Below are positions 38,331 to 48,827 of a stretch of 64,000 nucleotides of DNA, one piece after another. The translations under genes were made by a program, and so were the position numbers. The notes under the pieces are model-generated. The model was not told the DNA's origin. It saw nothing but the letters and a program-made list of their open reading frames with translations, and made no database searches. This DNA comes from Pseudomonas entomophila (GTDB taxonomy: Bacteria > Pseudomonadota > Gammaproteobacteria > Pseudomonadales > Pseudomonadaceae), in the NCBI RefSeq assembly GCF_018417595.1, contig NZ_CP070982.1:5693001-5757000 (forward strand), in the 5' to 3' direction. Within the stretch, counting starts at the first letter, position 1. Every line of letters starts with the position of its first letter.

Positions 38331-39590
38331 TTACTTGCGCTTCATCGACAGGAAGAACTCGTCGTTGGTCTTGGTCTGCTTGAGCTTGTCGACCAGGAAC
38401 TCGATGGCGGCGATCTCGTCCATTGGGTGCAGCAGCTTGCGCAGGATCCACATGCGCTGCAGTTCGTCGTCGGCGGTCAGCAGCTCTTCGCGGCGGGTAC
38501 CGGACTTGTTGATGTTGATGGCCGGGAACACGCGCTTTTCAGCAATGCGACGGTCCAGGGGCAGTTCCATGTTGCCGGTACCCTTGAACTCTTCGTAGAT
38601 CACTTCGTCCATCTTCGAGCCGGTCTCGACCAGCGCGGTGGCGATGATGGTCAGCGAGCCGCCTTCCTCGATGTTACGCGCGGCACCGAAGAAACGCTTT
38701 GGCTTCTCCAGGGCGTGGGCGTCGACACCACCGGTCAGTACCTTGCCGGAGCTCGGGATCACGGTGTTGTAGGCACGGGCCAGACGGGTGATCGAGTCGA
38801 GCAGGATGACCACGTCCTTCTTGTGCTCGACCAGGCGCTTGGCCTTCTCGATGACCATTTCGGCAACCTGCACGTGGCGGGTCGGCGGCTCGTCGAAGGT
38901 GGAGGCGACCACTTCGCCGCGCACGGTGCGCTGCATCTCGGTCACTTCTTCCGGGCGCTCGTCGATCAGCAGGACGATCAGGTGGCACTCGGGGTTGTTG
39001 CGGGTGATGTTCGCCGCGATGTTCTGCAGCATGATCGTCTTGCCCGCTTTTGGTGGGGCGACGATCAGGCCACGCTGGCCTTTGCCGATCGGGGCGCACA
39101 GGTCGATGACGCGACCGGTGAGGTCTTCGGTGGAACCGTTGCCGGCTTCCATCTTCAGGCGCTTGTTGGGGAACAGCGGCGTCAGGTTTTCGAACAGGAT
39201 CTTGTTCTTCGCGTTTTCCGGACGGTCGAAGTTGATGGTGTCGACTTTGAGCAGGGCGAAGTAACGCTCACCTTCTTTCGGTGGACGGATCTTGCCGACG
39301 ATGGTGTCGCCGGTGCGCAGGTTGAAGCGGCGGATCTGGCTGGGCGACACGTAGATGTCGTCAGGGCCGGCCAGGTAGGAGGCATCCGCCGAACGCAGGA
39401 AACCGAAACCATCCTGGAGAATCTCCAGCACGCCGTCACCCGAGATCTCTTCGCCGCTTTTCGCATGCTTTTTCAGCAGGGCGAAAATCACGTCCTGTTT
39501 GCGCGAACGGGCCATGTTTTCGATGCCCATCTGTTCGGCCATTTCCAAAAGATCGGTAATCGGCTTTTGCTTGAGTTCTGTCAGGTTCAT
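38331..39590 (-). CDS. rho: Transcription termination factor Rho
   Basis: This is the hexameric RNA-dependent ATPase that ends transcription. It has 419 residues, the compact form without inserted domains. The N-terminal helical domain and OSB RNA-binding fold ([15 protein letters not shown]) precede the motor: Walker [12 protein letters not shown], Walker B region [16 protein letters not shown], and the Q/R-loop segments. The adjacent trxA upstream has its own terminator. The leader of about 150 bases fits the known autoregulation of rho, which is not shown here. Confidence 0.97.
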   Translation of the reverse strand: MNLTELKQKPITDLLEMAEQMGIENMARSRKQDVIFALLKKHAKSGEEISGDGVLEILQDGFGFLRSADASYLAGPDDIYVSPSQIRRFNLRTGDTIVGKIRPPKEGERYFALLKVDTINFDRPENAKNKILFENLTPLFPNKRLKMEAGNGSTEDLTGRVIDLCAPIGKGQRGLIVAPPKAGKTIMLQNIAANITRNNPECHLIVLLIDERPEEVTEMQRTVRGEVVASTFDEPPTRHVQVAEMVIEKAKRLVEHKKDVVILLDSITRLARAYNTVIPSSGKVLTGGVDAHALEKPKRFFGAARNIEEGGSLTIIATALVETGSKMDEVIYEEFKGTGNMELPLDRRIAEKRVFPAININKSGTRREELLTADDELQRMWILRKLLHPMDEIAAIEFLVDKLKQTKTNDEFFLSMKRK

Positions 39591-39900
39591 AAGGGGAGTG
39601 ACGTAATCATGTAAGAAGGGAGAGAGTAAGCATTTGGCTTAATGAGGCCGCGCCGCTAGATGGCGACAAGATCGCGTACTGATTCGAATTAGGGATGCTT
39701 CGGCGACGGCGTGCAGAGGGCACTGAAAGAAGCAGTGCGAGGCCGAATGTAACACTTGATTTTTTCGACGTCTAGTGGTTTTAGCCACACATATCGACAG
39801 GTTTTTACCGGGAGGGGCGATATCGTGGGGCGAGCCTGCTTGCGCCGATATTTCCCACGGCAGGCAAAGAAAAGCCCCGCATTTGCGGGGCTTTTTCACA
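39591..39900 (-). promoter_or_regulatory. rho promoter and leader region
   Basis: On the minus strand TAGACG (39774-39769), a 17-base spacer and TACATT (39751-39746) form a likely promoter. It predicts a leader of about 150 bases before the rho ATG. The rest of this 310-base gap holds the trxA terminator (39870-39896). No coding frame was supported. Confidence 0.6.
39870..39896. terminator. Terminator after trxA
   Basis: AAAAGCCCCGC, loop ATTT and GCGGGGCTTTTT form a strong symmetric hairpin just beyond the trxA stop, with T-tracts in both directions. Confidence 0.92.
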
Positions 39901-40227
39901 TCACAGGTTGGCGTCGATGAACGCCTGCAGCTGCGATTTCGACAGAGCGCCGACCTTGGTGGCCTCGACGTTGCCGTTCTTGAACAGCATCAGGGTCGGG
40001 ATGCCGCGCACGCCGTGCTTGGCTGGGGTTTCGGCGTTTTCGTCGATGTTCAGCTTGGCGACCACCAGTTTGCCTGCGTAGTCTTCGGCGATGGCGTCCA
40101 GTACCGGAGCGATCATCTTGCATGGGCCACACCATTCAGCCCAGTAGTCGACCAGCACCGCGCCTTCGGCCTTGAGTACGTCGGCTTCGAAGCTGGCGTC
40201 GGTGACGTGTTTGATTTTGTCGCTCAT
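39901..40227 (-). CDS. trxA: Thioredoxin 1
   Basis: This is a 108-residue cytoplasmic disulfide reductase. The active site WCGPC (Cys33, Cys36), the buried Asp26-equivalent region VLVDYWAEW and the cis-proline loop GIPTLMLF are all intact. The start at 40227 is chosen over the longer frame because the family starts MSDKIKHV and a GGAGAT ribosome site precedes it. It is transcribed ahead of rho and divergent from ppx. Confidence 0.97.
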   Translation of the reverse strand: MSDKIKHVTDASFEADVLKAEGAVLVDYWAEWCGPCKMIAPVLDAIAEDYAGKLVVAKLNIDENAETPAKHGVRGIPTLMLFKNGNVEATKVGALSKSQLQAFIDANL

Positions 40228-40472
40228 GGAAATCTCCAAGGTCGTAAGCAATAAAAAACGTTGCCCATCATAGCGGCACCCTGGCGCGACAGGAAGCCAC
40301 GGACGATTGAGTGTAACTATAGTTGTGCAAGACCCCACGAATCGAAACGGTCATGTCGCTGCCATAACATTGCCATGACCTTGCCATGCATCAAGCCTTG
40401 CAGCGCCGCGCGTTGGCGGATGGCCACGATCGTGGCACGATTGCCGGGTTAACGACCGAGAACCTCCAGACC

Positions 40473-41975
40473 ATGCCGCAAACCACCGCGAAGAACCTGT
40501 CTCTGATCGCCGCCATCGACCTGGGCTCCAACAGCTTCCACATGGTCGTGGCCAAGGCCCATCACACGGAAATCCGTATTCTAGAGAGGCTTGGAGAAAA
40601 GGTTCAGCTCGCCGCCGGTATCGACGAGGATCGCAGGCTCAGCGAAGAAGCCATGCAGCGGGGCCTGGAGTGCCTCAAGCGCTTCGCCCAGCTGATCAAC
40701 GGCATGCCTGCGGGCTCGGTGCGCATCGTCGGCACCAACGCCCTGCGCGAAGCGCGCAACCGTAATGAATTCATTCAACGCGCCGAAGCCATCCTCGGCC
40801 ACCCGGTCGAGGTCATCTCCGGCCGTGAAGAGGCACGCCTGATCTACCTTGGTGTCTCCCACACCCTGGCCGACAACCCCGGCAAGCGCCTGGTCGCCGA
40901 CATTGGTGGCGGCAGCACCGAGTTCATCATCGGCCAACGCTTCGAGCCACTGCTGCGCGAAAGCCTGCAGATGGGCTGCGTGAGCTTCACACAGCGCTAC
41001 TTCCGCGACGGCAAGGTCACCCCCGCACGCTACGCCCAGGCCTACACAGCCGCGCGCCTGGAGCTGATGAGCATCGAGAACGCCCTGCACCGCCTGACCT
41101 GGGACGAAGCCATCGGCTCCTCGGGCACGATTCGCGCCATTGGCGCGGCGATCAAGGCCGGTGGCCTGGGCAATGGCGAGGTCAACGCCGAGGGCCTGGC
41201 CTGGGTCAAGCGCAAGCTGTTCAAGCTGGGTGAGACCGACAAGATCGACTTCGACGGGGTCAAGCCGGATCGCCGGGCGATCTTCCCGGCCGGGTTGGCG
41301 ATCCTGGAGGCGATTTTCGACGCCCTTGAGTTGCAGCGCATGGACCACTGCGACGGCGCCCTGCGTGAAGGCGTGCTGTTCGACCTGCTGGGCCGCCATC
41401 ACCACGAAGACGTGCGTGAGCGCACCCTGAACTCGCTGATGGAGCGCTACCACGTCGACCAGGGCCAGGCCGCACGCGTGGAGCGCAAGGCGCTGCATGC
41501 CTTCGACCAGGTGGCCAAGGCGTGGGACCTGGAGGATGGAAATTGGCGCGATCTGCTGGGATGGGCGGCGAAAATCCACGAAATCGGGTTGGATATCGCC
41601 CACTACCACTACCATAAGCATGGCGCTTACCTGATCGAGCACTCCGACCTGTCCGGCTTCTCCCGTGAAGACCAACAGATGATGGCCCTGCTGGTGCGCG
41701 GCCACCGCCGCAACATCCCCAAGGACAAGTTCGCCGAGCTGGGTGACGAAGGCATCAAGCTGCTGCGCCTGTGCGTGCTGCTGCGCTTCGCCATCCTGTT
41801 CCACCATATCCGTGGCACCCAGCAGATGCCTAAGGTGGAGCTGCAGGCAGGCGACAACAGCTTGGAGGTGGTCTTCCCGAGCGGCTGGCTGGAGCAGAAC
41901 CAGCTGACCCAGGCCGACTTCGCCAACGAGGCGGAGTGGCTGGCGCGGGTCAATTTCGTGCTAAGCGTCAGGTAA
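40473..41975 (+). CDS. ppx: Exopolyphosphatase
   Basis: This enzyme removes terminal phosphates from polyphosphate and may hydrolyse pppGpp. It has 500 residues from ATG 40473; the extra 29 codons in frame upstream are unlikely because the family starts with MPQ and [15 protein letters not shown]. The actin-like ATPase/phosphatase motifs follow: [12 protein letters not shown] and the catalytic Glu in [12 protein letters not shown]-terminal HD-like helical domain has [16 protein letters not shown]. It is convergent with ppk across a REPIN. Confidence 0.95.
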   Translation: MPQTTAKNLSLIAAIDLGSNSFHMVVAKAHHTEIRILERLGEKVQLAAGIDEDRRLSEEAMQRGLECLKRFAQLINGMPAGSVRIVGTNALREARNRNEFIQRAEAILGHPVEVISGREEARLIYLGVSHTLADNPGKRLVADIGGGSTEFIIGQRFEPLLRESLQMGCVSFTQRYFRDGKVTPARYAQAYTAARLELMSIENALHRLTWDEAIGSSGTIRAIGAAIKAGGLGNGEVNAEGLAWVKRKLFKLGETDKIDFDGVKPDRRAIFPAGLAILEAIFDALELQRMDHCDGALREGVLFDLLGRHHHEDVRERTLNSLMERYHVDQGQAARVERKALHAFDQVAKAWDLEDGNWRDLLGWAAKIHEIGLDIAHYHYHKHGAYLIEHSDLSGFSREDQQMMALLVRGHRRNIPKDKFAELGDEGIKLLRLCVLLRFAILFHHIRGTQQMPKVELQAGDNSLEVVFPSGWLEQNQLTQADFANEAEWLARVNFVLSVR

Positions 41976-42019
41976 CCATGCGGCGCATGGCGCCAGAGCT
42001 CCTGCACTGGTTGCAATCC

Positions 42020-42106
42020 CTGTAGGAGCGGCTTCAGCCGCGAATCAGGCGACACGGTGCCTGGCACCGGCTACGCCGGTGATCGCGGCTGAAGCCGCTC
42101 CTACAG
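42020..42106. repeat. REPIN between convergent ppx and ppk
   Basis: CTGTAGGAGCGGCTTCAGCC GCGA and TCGCGGCTGAAGCCGCTCCT ACAG are inverted. A further small hairpin (GGCACCGGCTACGCCGGTG) lies between them. Confidence 0.92.
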
Positions 42107-42134
42107 GGCTGCGCAACGGCACCAGCCATCGGCA

Positions 42135-44366
42135 CTAGCGAACGTTGAGCACCGGGTTGCTCAGGCGCTCCAGCAAGGTCGCCTGGGCACTGCGCGGGTT
42201 CTGGTTGCCGGTCGGCGTGCTGCGCACGTAGCGCCCGTCCGGTTGCAGGGTCCAGGCCTGGGTGTTGTCGGTGAGATAACCCTCCAGCTCCTTCTTGACC
42301 CGCAGCAGCAGCTTCTTGCCCTCCACCGGGAAGCAGGTCTCGACGCGCTTGTCGAGGTTGCGCTCCATCCAGTCGGCGCTGGACAGGTAGATCTGCTCCT
42401 CGCCACCGTTGAGGAAGTAGAACACCCGGGTGTGCTCGAGGAAGCGGCCGATGATCGAGCGCACGTGGATGTTGTGCGACACCCCGGCGATGCCTGGGCG
42501 CAGGCAGCACATGCCACGCACCACCAGGTCGATGCGCACGCCCGACTGGCTGGCCTTGTACAGCGCCTTGATGATCTTGGCGTCGGTCAGCGAGTTGAAC
42601 TTGGCGATGATGTGCGCCGGCTTGCCGTCCAGGGCGAACTGGGTTTCCCGGGCGATCATGTCGAGCATGCCCTTCTTCAGGGTGAAGGGGGCGTGCAGCA
42701 GCTTCTTCATGCGCAGGGTCTTGCCCATGCCGATCAACTGGCTGAACAGGCGGCCGACGTCCTCGGTGAGGGCGTCGTCGGAGGTCAGCAGGCTGTAGTC
42801 GGTGTACAGGCGGGCGTTGCCAGCATGGTAGTTGCCGGTCCCCAGGTGCGCATAACGCACGATCTCGCCCTGCTCGCGGCGCAGGATCAGCATCATCTTG
42901 GCGTGGGTCTTGAAGCCCACCACGCCATAGATCACCACCGCGCCGGCGGCCTGCAGGCGGCTGGCCATCTGCAGGTTGGACTCTTCGTCGAAGCGCGCGC
43001 GCAGCTCGATCACCGCAGTGACCTCCTTGCCGTTACGCGCCGCGTCCACCAGGGCGTCGACGATCTCCGAGTTGGCGCCCGAGCGGTAGAGCGTCTGGCG
43101 CACCGCGAGCACGTGCGGGTCCTTGGCGGCCTGGCGCAGCAGGTCGATCACCGGGGTGAACGACTCGAACGGGTGCATCAGCAGCACGTCCTGCTTGCCG
43201 ATCACGCTGAAGATGTTGTCGGCGTTCTGCAGCAGCTTGGGGATCGCCGGGGTGAACGGCGTGTACTGCAGCTCCGGGTGGCTGTCGAGCCCGGTGATGC
43301 TGAACAGACGGGTCAGGTTGACCGGGCCGTTGACCTGGTACAGCTCGCTCTCGCTCAGGCTGAATTGCTTGAGCAGGTAGTCGGAGAGGTGTTTCGGGCA
43401 GGTGTCGGCCACCTCGAGGCGCACGGCATCGCCGTAACGGCGCGAGAACAGCTCGCCGCGCAGGGCGCGGGCCAGGTCGTCGACTTCTTCCGAGTCCAGC
43501 GCCAGGTCGGCGTTGCGGGTCAGGCGGAACTGGTAGCAGCCCTTGACCTTCATGCCCTGGAACAGGTCATCGGCGTGGGCGTGGATCATCGACGACAGGA
43601 ACACATAGTTGTCGCCAGCGCCGCCGACCTCTTCCGGCACACGGATCACCCGCGGCAGCAGGCGCGGCGCCGGGATGATCGCCAGGCCCGAATCGCGGCC
43701 GAAGGCATCGACCCCCTCGAGCTCGACGATGAAGTTGAGGCTCTTGTTCACCAGCAGCGGGAACGGGTGGGTCGGGTCGAGGCCGATCGGGGTGATGATC
43801 GGTGCGATCTCGTCGCGGAAATAGCGACGCACCCAGGTCTTGAGCTTGGGTGTCCAGTAGCGGCGGCGGATGAAGCGAATCTGGTGTTTCTCCAGCTCCG
43901 GCAGCAACACATCGTTGAGGATCGCGTACTGGCGATCCACCTCGATGTGCACCAGCTCGCTGATGCGCGCCAGCGCCTGGTGCGGCTGCAGGCCGTCGGC
44001 GCCGGCCTGTTCGCGGGCGAAGTTGATCTGTTTCTTCAGCCCCGCCACGCGGATCTCGAAGAACTCGTCCAGGTTGCTGGAGAAGATCAGCAGGAACTTC
44101 AGGCGCTCGAGCAGCGGGTACGACTCGTCCAGCGCCTGTTCCAGCACGCGGATGTTGAACTGCAGCTGCGAGAGCTCGCGATGAATGTACAGGCTGCTGT
44201 CGTCCAGGCTTGGTACGGCGATCGTCGGCGCAGGCGCCGGTGCGGGCGCGGCGGCCTCTACTACCGGCTCCGGGGCAGCGGGCAGGTCGGGCGGGGTCTG
44301 TACCAGCTCTTCGGGCACGGCCTGGGCGTCCTTGATCTCGACAGGGGTTAGCACTTCGTTATTCAT
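42135..44366 (-). CDS. ppk: Polyphosphate kinase 1
   Basis: This kinase makes polyphosphate from ATP. It has 743 residues, with an N-terminal extension of about 50 residues rich in Ala, Pro and Glu before the conserved [14 protein letters not shown] start of the family. The phospho-accepting histidine region [14 protein letters not shown] and the second histidine motif near [14 protein letters not shown] are present. It starts 19 bases after the hemB stop on the same strand. Regulation by PhoB cannot be seen. Confidence 0.96.
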   Translation of the reverse strand: MNNEVLTPVEIKDAQAVPEELVQTPPDLPAAPEPVVEAAAPAPAPAPTIAVPSLDDSSLYIHRELSQLQFNIRVLEQALDESYPLLERLKFLLIFSSNLDEFFEIRVAGLKKQINFAREQAGADGLQPHQALARISELVHIEVDRQYAILNDVLLPELEKHQIRFIRRRYWTPKLKTWVRRYFRDEIAPIITPIGLDPTHPFPLLVNKSLNFIVELEGVDAFGRDSGLAIIPAPRLLPRVIRVPEEVGGAGDNYVFLSSMIHAHADDLFQGMKVKGCYQFRLTRNADLALDSEEVDDLARALRGELFSRRYGDAVRLEVADTCPKHLSDYLLKQFSLSESELYQVNGPVNLTRLFSITGLDSHPELQYTPFTPAIPKLLQNADNIFSVIGKQDVLLMHPFESFTPVIDLLRQAAKDPHVLAVRQTLYRSGANSEIVDALVDAARNGKEVTAVIELRARFDEESNLQMASRLQAAGAVVIYGVVGFKTHAKMMLILRREQGEIVRYAHLGTGNYHAGNARLYTDYSLLTSDDALTEDVGRLFSQLIGMGKTLRMKKLLHAPFTLKKGMLDMIARETQFALDGKPAHIIAKFNSLTDAKIIKALYKASQSGVRIDLVVRGMCCLRPGIAGVSHNIHVRSIIGRFLEHTRVFYFLNGGEEQIYLSSADWMERNLDKRVETCFPVEGKKLLLRVKKELEGYLTDNTQAWTLQPDGRYVRSTPTGNQNPRSAQATLLERLSNPVLNVR

Positions 44367-44385
44367 CTGACGTTCCTGGAGGGCG

Positions 44386-45522
<1,137 letters not shown>

Positions 45523-45604
45523 TCACGTCGAGACACATTTGGACACTTTCCCGAACGCCCACGAAGGGGTAGGCTGCGCGTTCATTTCGCCAGCACGCCA
45601 GAAA

Positions 45605-46249
45605 ATGCTTCAACAATTCCTGAACGATTTCGGCTACTTTGCCCTTTTTCTCGGCACGTTCTTCGAGGGCGAGACCATCCTGGTGCTCGCGGGCTTTCTT
45701 GCGTTCCGCGAATACATGGATATCAAGCTGGTGGTCGCGGTGGCTTTCTGCGGCAGCTATGCCGGTGACCAGCTGTGGTACTTCATGGGCCGCCGCCACG
45801 GGCGCAAGATCCTCGCCCGCAAGCCGCGCTGGCAAGCGATGGGCGACCGGGCGCTGGAGCATATCCGCCGCCACCCCGACATCTGGGTGCTGAGCTTCCG
45901 CTTCGTCTACGGCCTGCGCACGGTGATGCCGGTGGCCATCGGCCTGTCCGGCTACCCGCCGCGCCGCTACCTGCTGCTCAACGGCATCGGTGCCGCGGTC
46001 TGGGCCCTGGCCCTGGGCCTGGCGGCCTACCACTTCGGCGCCATCCTCGAAGGCATGCTCGGCAGCATCAAGAAATACGAGCTATGGGTGCTCGGCGGCC
46101 TGCTGGTGCTGGGCCTGCTGCTGTGGCTGCGCCGGCGTTTTCGCAACATCCGCGCCGAGCGCCGCGCGGCGGCAGAAGGCGAGGCCAACGAGGCTGAGCA
46201 GGCTGTAGCCCAAGAGCAGCCACCACGCCAGGGGCGTGACCAGCACTAA
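45605..46249 (+). CDS. DedA family membrane protein
   Basis: This 214-residue inner-membrane protein of the DedA/SNARE-associated family has the motifs FFEGETILVLAGFLA, GDQLWYFMGRRHGR and FVYGLRTVMPVAIGLSGYP, with acidic and basic residues set in re-entrant regions. DedA proteins are linked to undecaprenyl phosphate or lipid flipping. The start at 45605 is the family-like MLQQFLNDFGYFALF; no good ribosome site is visible. Its 3' end overlaps the convergent hydroxylase gene by 168 bases. Confidence 0.88.
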   Translation: MLQQFLNDFGYFALFLGTFFEGETILVLAGFLAFREYMDIKLVVAVAFCGSYAGDQLWYFMGRRHGRKILARKPRWQAMGDRALEHIRRHPDIWVLSFRFVYGLRTVMPVAIGLSGYPPRRYLLLNGIGAAVWALALGLAAYHFGAILEGMLGSIKKYELWVLGGLLVLGLLLWLRRRFRNIRAERRAAAEGEANEAEQAVAQEQPPRQGRDQH

Positions 46250-47377
46250 GCCCAGCGCGCCGGCCAGGTACAGGGCCGGCGCATTCGACAGCAGGCGCGC
46301 CAGCTCCAGGCGCCCTGCCCAGGGCCGGTCCTCCAGGGCCGCGCCCAGCACGAACAGACCGAATGCCATCAGCGCCCAGCCCAGCACCAGGGCCGAGGGC
46401 GACATGCGCCCGGCGTTATCCATCAGGTAGCTGCCCAACGCCACGTAGACCGCGAACTGCAGCGTGACATACAGCTGTTGCCTGCCGCCCAGCGGGATGG
46501 CGAACTTGCGAAAGCGCGCCAGGTCCTGCTTGGGCTGCGGATGGGCCGCCGCCACATCGGCCGGGCGCCAGCCGGTGGGCATGAACCAGATACGCAGCCG
46601 ATCCCACCCGCTGGACGTGAGCCGGGCATCGCTCCACAACTGCGCGTAGAACTGCACGTTGGCCCACAGCGGGTTCCAGCTGGCCAAGGGCGTGGTCACG
46701 CCGAAGATCACCGGTTCCCGCTCGTCTTCTTCCTGGAAGGTGCCGAACAGGCGATCCCAGAGGATGAACACACCGCCGTAGTTGCGATCCAAGTACAAAG
46801 GATTCTGCGCATGGTGGACGCGATGGTTGGACGGCGTGATGAAGATCCACTCCAGCCAGCCCAGCTTGGGCACATGACGGGTGTGCACCCAGAACTGGTA
46901 CAGCAGGTTCAGCGAGGCCACGGTGATGAACACCACCAGCGGCACGCCCAGCAGCGCCAGGGGCAGGTAGAAGATCCACGAGAACAGGAACCCGCTGCTG
47001 GTCTGGCGCAGGGCGGTGGTGAGGTTGTACTCCTCGCTCTGGTGATGCACCGAGTGGGCGGCCCAGAGGATGTTGCGTTCGTGGCCAAGGCGGTGCAGCC
47101 AGTAATAACAGAAATCGTAGAGCACGAAGGCGAATACCCATACCCACCAGGCATCGGCGCTCAAATGCAGCAGCGCCAGGTGCTCCAGGGCCAGGGCGTA
47201 GGTGACCAACCCCACGCCCTTGGTCAGCAGCCCGGTGCTGGTCGACAGCGCTCCGGTGCTCAGGCTGTTGATCGAGTCGGCCAGGCGGTAGTTGCGTTGG
47301 CCACGCGCACGGTCGGCGATCAGCTCCACGGCGATCAGCACGAAGAAGAACGGCACGGCCAGCAGAATCAGGTCCAT
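46082..47377 (-). CDS. Membrane fatty acid hydroxylase/sterol desaturase family protein
   Basis: This 431-residue polytopic membrane protein has the three diiron histidine motifs of the family: HRLGHERN, HSVHHQSEEYNL and HRVHHAQNP. The start at 47377 has GGAGG nine bases ahead; the 22 codons further up are discounted. The last third (from about residue 310) adds four more hydrophobic helices beyond the catalytic part. Substrate is unknown. Its C-terminal codons overlap the convergent DedA gene by 168 bases, and both frames look genuine. Confidence 0.9.
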   Translation of the reverse strand: MDLILLAVPFFFVLIAVELIADRARGQRNYRLADSINSLSTGALSTSTGLLTKGVGLVTYALALEHLALLHLSADAWWVWVFAFVLYDFCYYWLHRLGHERNILWAAHSVHHQSEEYNLTTALRQTSSGFLFSWIFYLPLALLGVPLVVFITVASLNLLYQFWVHTRHVPKLGWLEWIFITPSNHRVHHAQNPLYLDRNYGGVFILWDRLFGTFQEEDEREPVIFGVTTPLASWNPLWANVQFYAQLWSDARLTSSGWDRLRIWFMPTGWRPADVAAAHPQPKQDLARFRKFAIPLGGRQQLYVTLQFAVYVALGSYLMDNAGRMSPSALVLGWALMAFGLFVLGAALEDRPWAGRLELARLLSNAPALYLAGALGLVLVTPLAWWLLLGYSLLSLVGLAFCRRAALGADVAKTPAQPQQQAQHQQAAEHP

Positions 47378-47490
47378 GAACGGCCACCTCCAAAGTTTTC
47401 CACGAAGATTAGGCCGCCCCCGGGGCAAATCCCATGGATACATCTGCCAAACTAGAGGACATTTAGCGCCTCGACACTGGAGTATTGAGC

Positions 47491-48159
47491 ATGACGAAAA
47501 AAGTTGCGGTGATTCTTTCCGGCTGTGGCGTGTACGACGGCGCCGAAATCCACGAAAGCGTGATCACCCTGCTGCGCCTGGACCAGCGGGGCGCCAAGGT
47601 GCAGTGCTTCGCGCCGAACATCGCGCAGATGCACGTGATCGACCACCTCACCGGTGAACAGATGCCCGAATCGCGCAATGTGCTGGTGGAGTCGGCGCGC
47701 ATTGCCCGTGGCGAGGTCAAGGATATCCGCGAGGCGCGGGCCGAAGAGTTCGACGCGTTGATCGTGCCCGGTGGCTTCGGCGCCGCCAAGAACCTCTCCA
47801 ACTTCGCCGTCGAAGGCGCCAACTGCACCGTGCACCCGGATGTGCTGGCCCTGGCCGAAGCCTTTGCCGATGCCTGCAAGCCAGTCGGGCTGATCTGCAT
47901 CTCGCCCGCGCTGGCAGCGAAGATCTACGGGCCGGGCGTGGTCTGCACCATTGGCAAGGATGCCGGTACCAGCGCGGCAGTGGTGAAGATGGGCGGCACC
48001 CATGAAGAGTGCGACGTGCATGACATCGTCGAGGATGTGCAGCGCAAGCTGGTGACGACCCCGGCGTACATGGAGGCGAAGTCGATCAGCGAAGCCGCCA
48101 GTGGCATCTACAAGCTGGTGGACCGGGTGCTGGAGCTGACCCACGAGGGTGACCAGTAA
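47491..48159 (+). CDS. elbB: ElbB/GlbB-type DJ-1/PfpI superfamily glyoxalase
   Basis: This 222-residue protein starts VAVILSGCGVYDGAEIHE, the ElbB signature. The nucleophile elbow PVGLICISPALAA carries the conserved cysteine, and the segment VPGGFGAAKNLSNFA is the oxyanion/Glu region. E. coli ElbB has been tied to isoprenoid synthesis and shows glyoxalase activity. ATG 47491 has GGAG upstream; a TTG two codons before is less likely. Single gene, ended by a REP-like hairpin. Confidence 0.9.
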   Translation: MTKKVAVILSGCGVYDGAEIHESVITLLRLDQRGAKVQCFAPNIAQMHVIDHLTGEQMPESRNVLVESARIARGEVKDIREARAEEFDALIVPGGFGAAKNLSNFAVEGANCTVHPDVLALAEAFADACKPVGLICISPALAAKIYGPGVVCTIGKDAGTSAAVVKMGGTHEECDVHDIVEDVQRKLVTTPAYMEAKSISEAASGIYKLVDRVLELTHEGDQ

Positions 48160-48160
48160 G

Positions 48161-48188
48161 GCCGCTTCGCCGGCTTGCCGGCGAGCCG
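48161..48188. repeat. Single REP-like hairpin after elbB
   Basis: GCCGCTTCGCCGGCTTGCCG GCGAGCC is one GTAG-type REP core directly after the stop codon, between convergent elbB and yaiI. Confidence 0.75.
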
Positions 48189-48201
48189 CACCATCACCGA
48201 A

Positions 48202-48654
48202 TCAGCCTTTGGAAAGCCGAGTCAGGATCCGATCCAGGGCATTGGCGAACGCCTGCTTCTCGCGCTCGCCATAGGGCGCCTGCCCGCCCCCCACCTGCCC
48301 CTGTTCACGCAGCTCGGTGAACAGGTTGCGCACTGCCAGCCGCTCACCCATGTTGCGCTCGTCGAACTCGCGCCCGCGCGGGTCCAGCGCCGCCACGCCC
48401 TTCTTGATCAGCCGGTCGGCCAGCGGCACGTCGCTGCAGATCACCAGCTCGCCTGGCACGGCGTTCTCCACCAGGTAGTCGTCGGCCGCGTCCATGCCGC
48501 TGGGCACCACGATCAGCCGCACGCAGGCAAAGGCCGGCTTGATCTGCGGCTGGCCCGCGACCATCACCACCTCCAGCTTGCGCTTGAGGGCGAACTTGAC
48601 GATCAGGTCCTTGGCTGCCTTGGGGCAGGCGTCGGCATCGATCCATACACGCAT
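48202..48654 (-). CDS. yaiI: YaiI/YqxD family (UPF0178) protein
   Basis: This 150-residue protein of the UPF0178 family has the conserved opening VWIDADACPKAAKDLIVKFA, then DDYLVENAVPGELVICSDVP LADRLI and the C-terminal FANALDRILTRL. The Asp-rich PIN-like face suggests a nuclease-related fold, but no activity is established. Single gene between two repeats. Confidence 0.92.
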   Translation of the reverse strand: MRVWIDADACPKAAKDLIVKFALKRKLEVVMVAGQPQIKPAFACVRLIVVPSGMDAADDYLVENAVPGELVICSDVPLADRLIKKGVAALDPRGREFDERNMGERLAVRNLFTELREQGQVGGGQAPYGEREKQAFANALDRILTRLSKG

Positions 48655-48699
48655 TGGGCTTGTTCCTGTGTTTCGCGGTGGGCCATTGTCGCAGGTTCG

Positions 48700-48817
48700 G
48701 CCTCTTCGCGGGTAAACCCGCCCCTACAGGGATCGCGCGATCAGTACCATACCTGTAGGCGCCGGCTTTGCGGACGAATGGGGCACCTGTGGGAGCGGGT
48801 TCACCCGCGAAGAGGCC
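48700..48817. repeat. Cluster of three REP elements
   Basis: It contains CCTCTTCGCGGGTAAACCCG CCCCTACAG, a mutated central copy (CTGTAGGCGCCGGCTTTGCG) and the inverted CTGTGGGAGCGGGTTCACCC GCGAAGAGG. The outer pair makes a REPIN enclosing a REP of the other family. Confidence 0.88.
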
Positions 48818-48827
48818 ACCACCAATC

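Noticed and set aside
42243..44351. 702-codon frame antisense to ppk
   Set aside because: It mirrors the ppk codon pattern in high-GC DNA; ppk is unambiguous and the antisense translation is low-complexity Val/Gln/Leu/Asp.
48700..48817. Repeat cluster resembling a short CRISPR array
   Set aside because: The repeats are inverted REPs of unequal type without regular spacers, and no cas genes are near.
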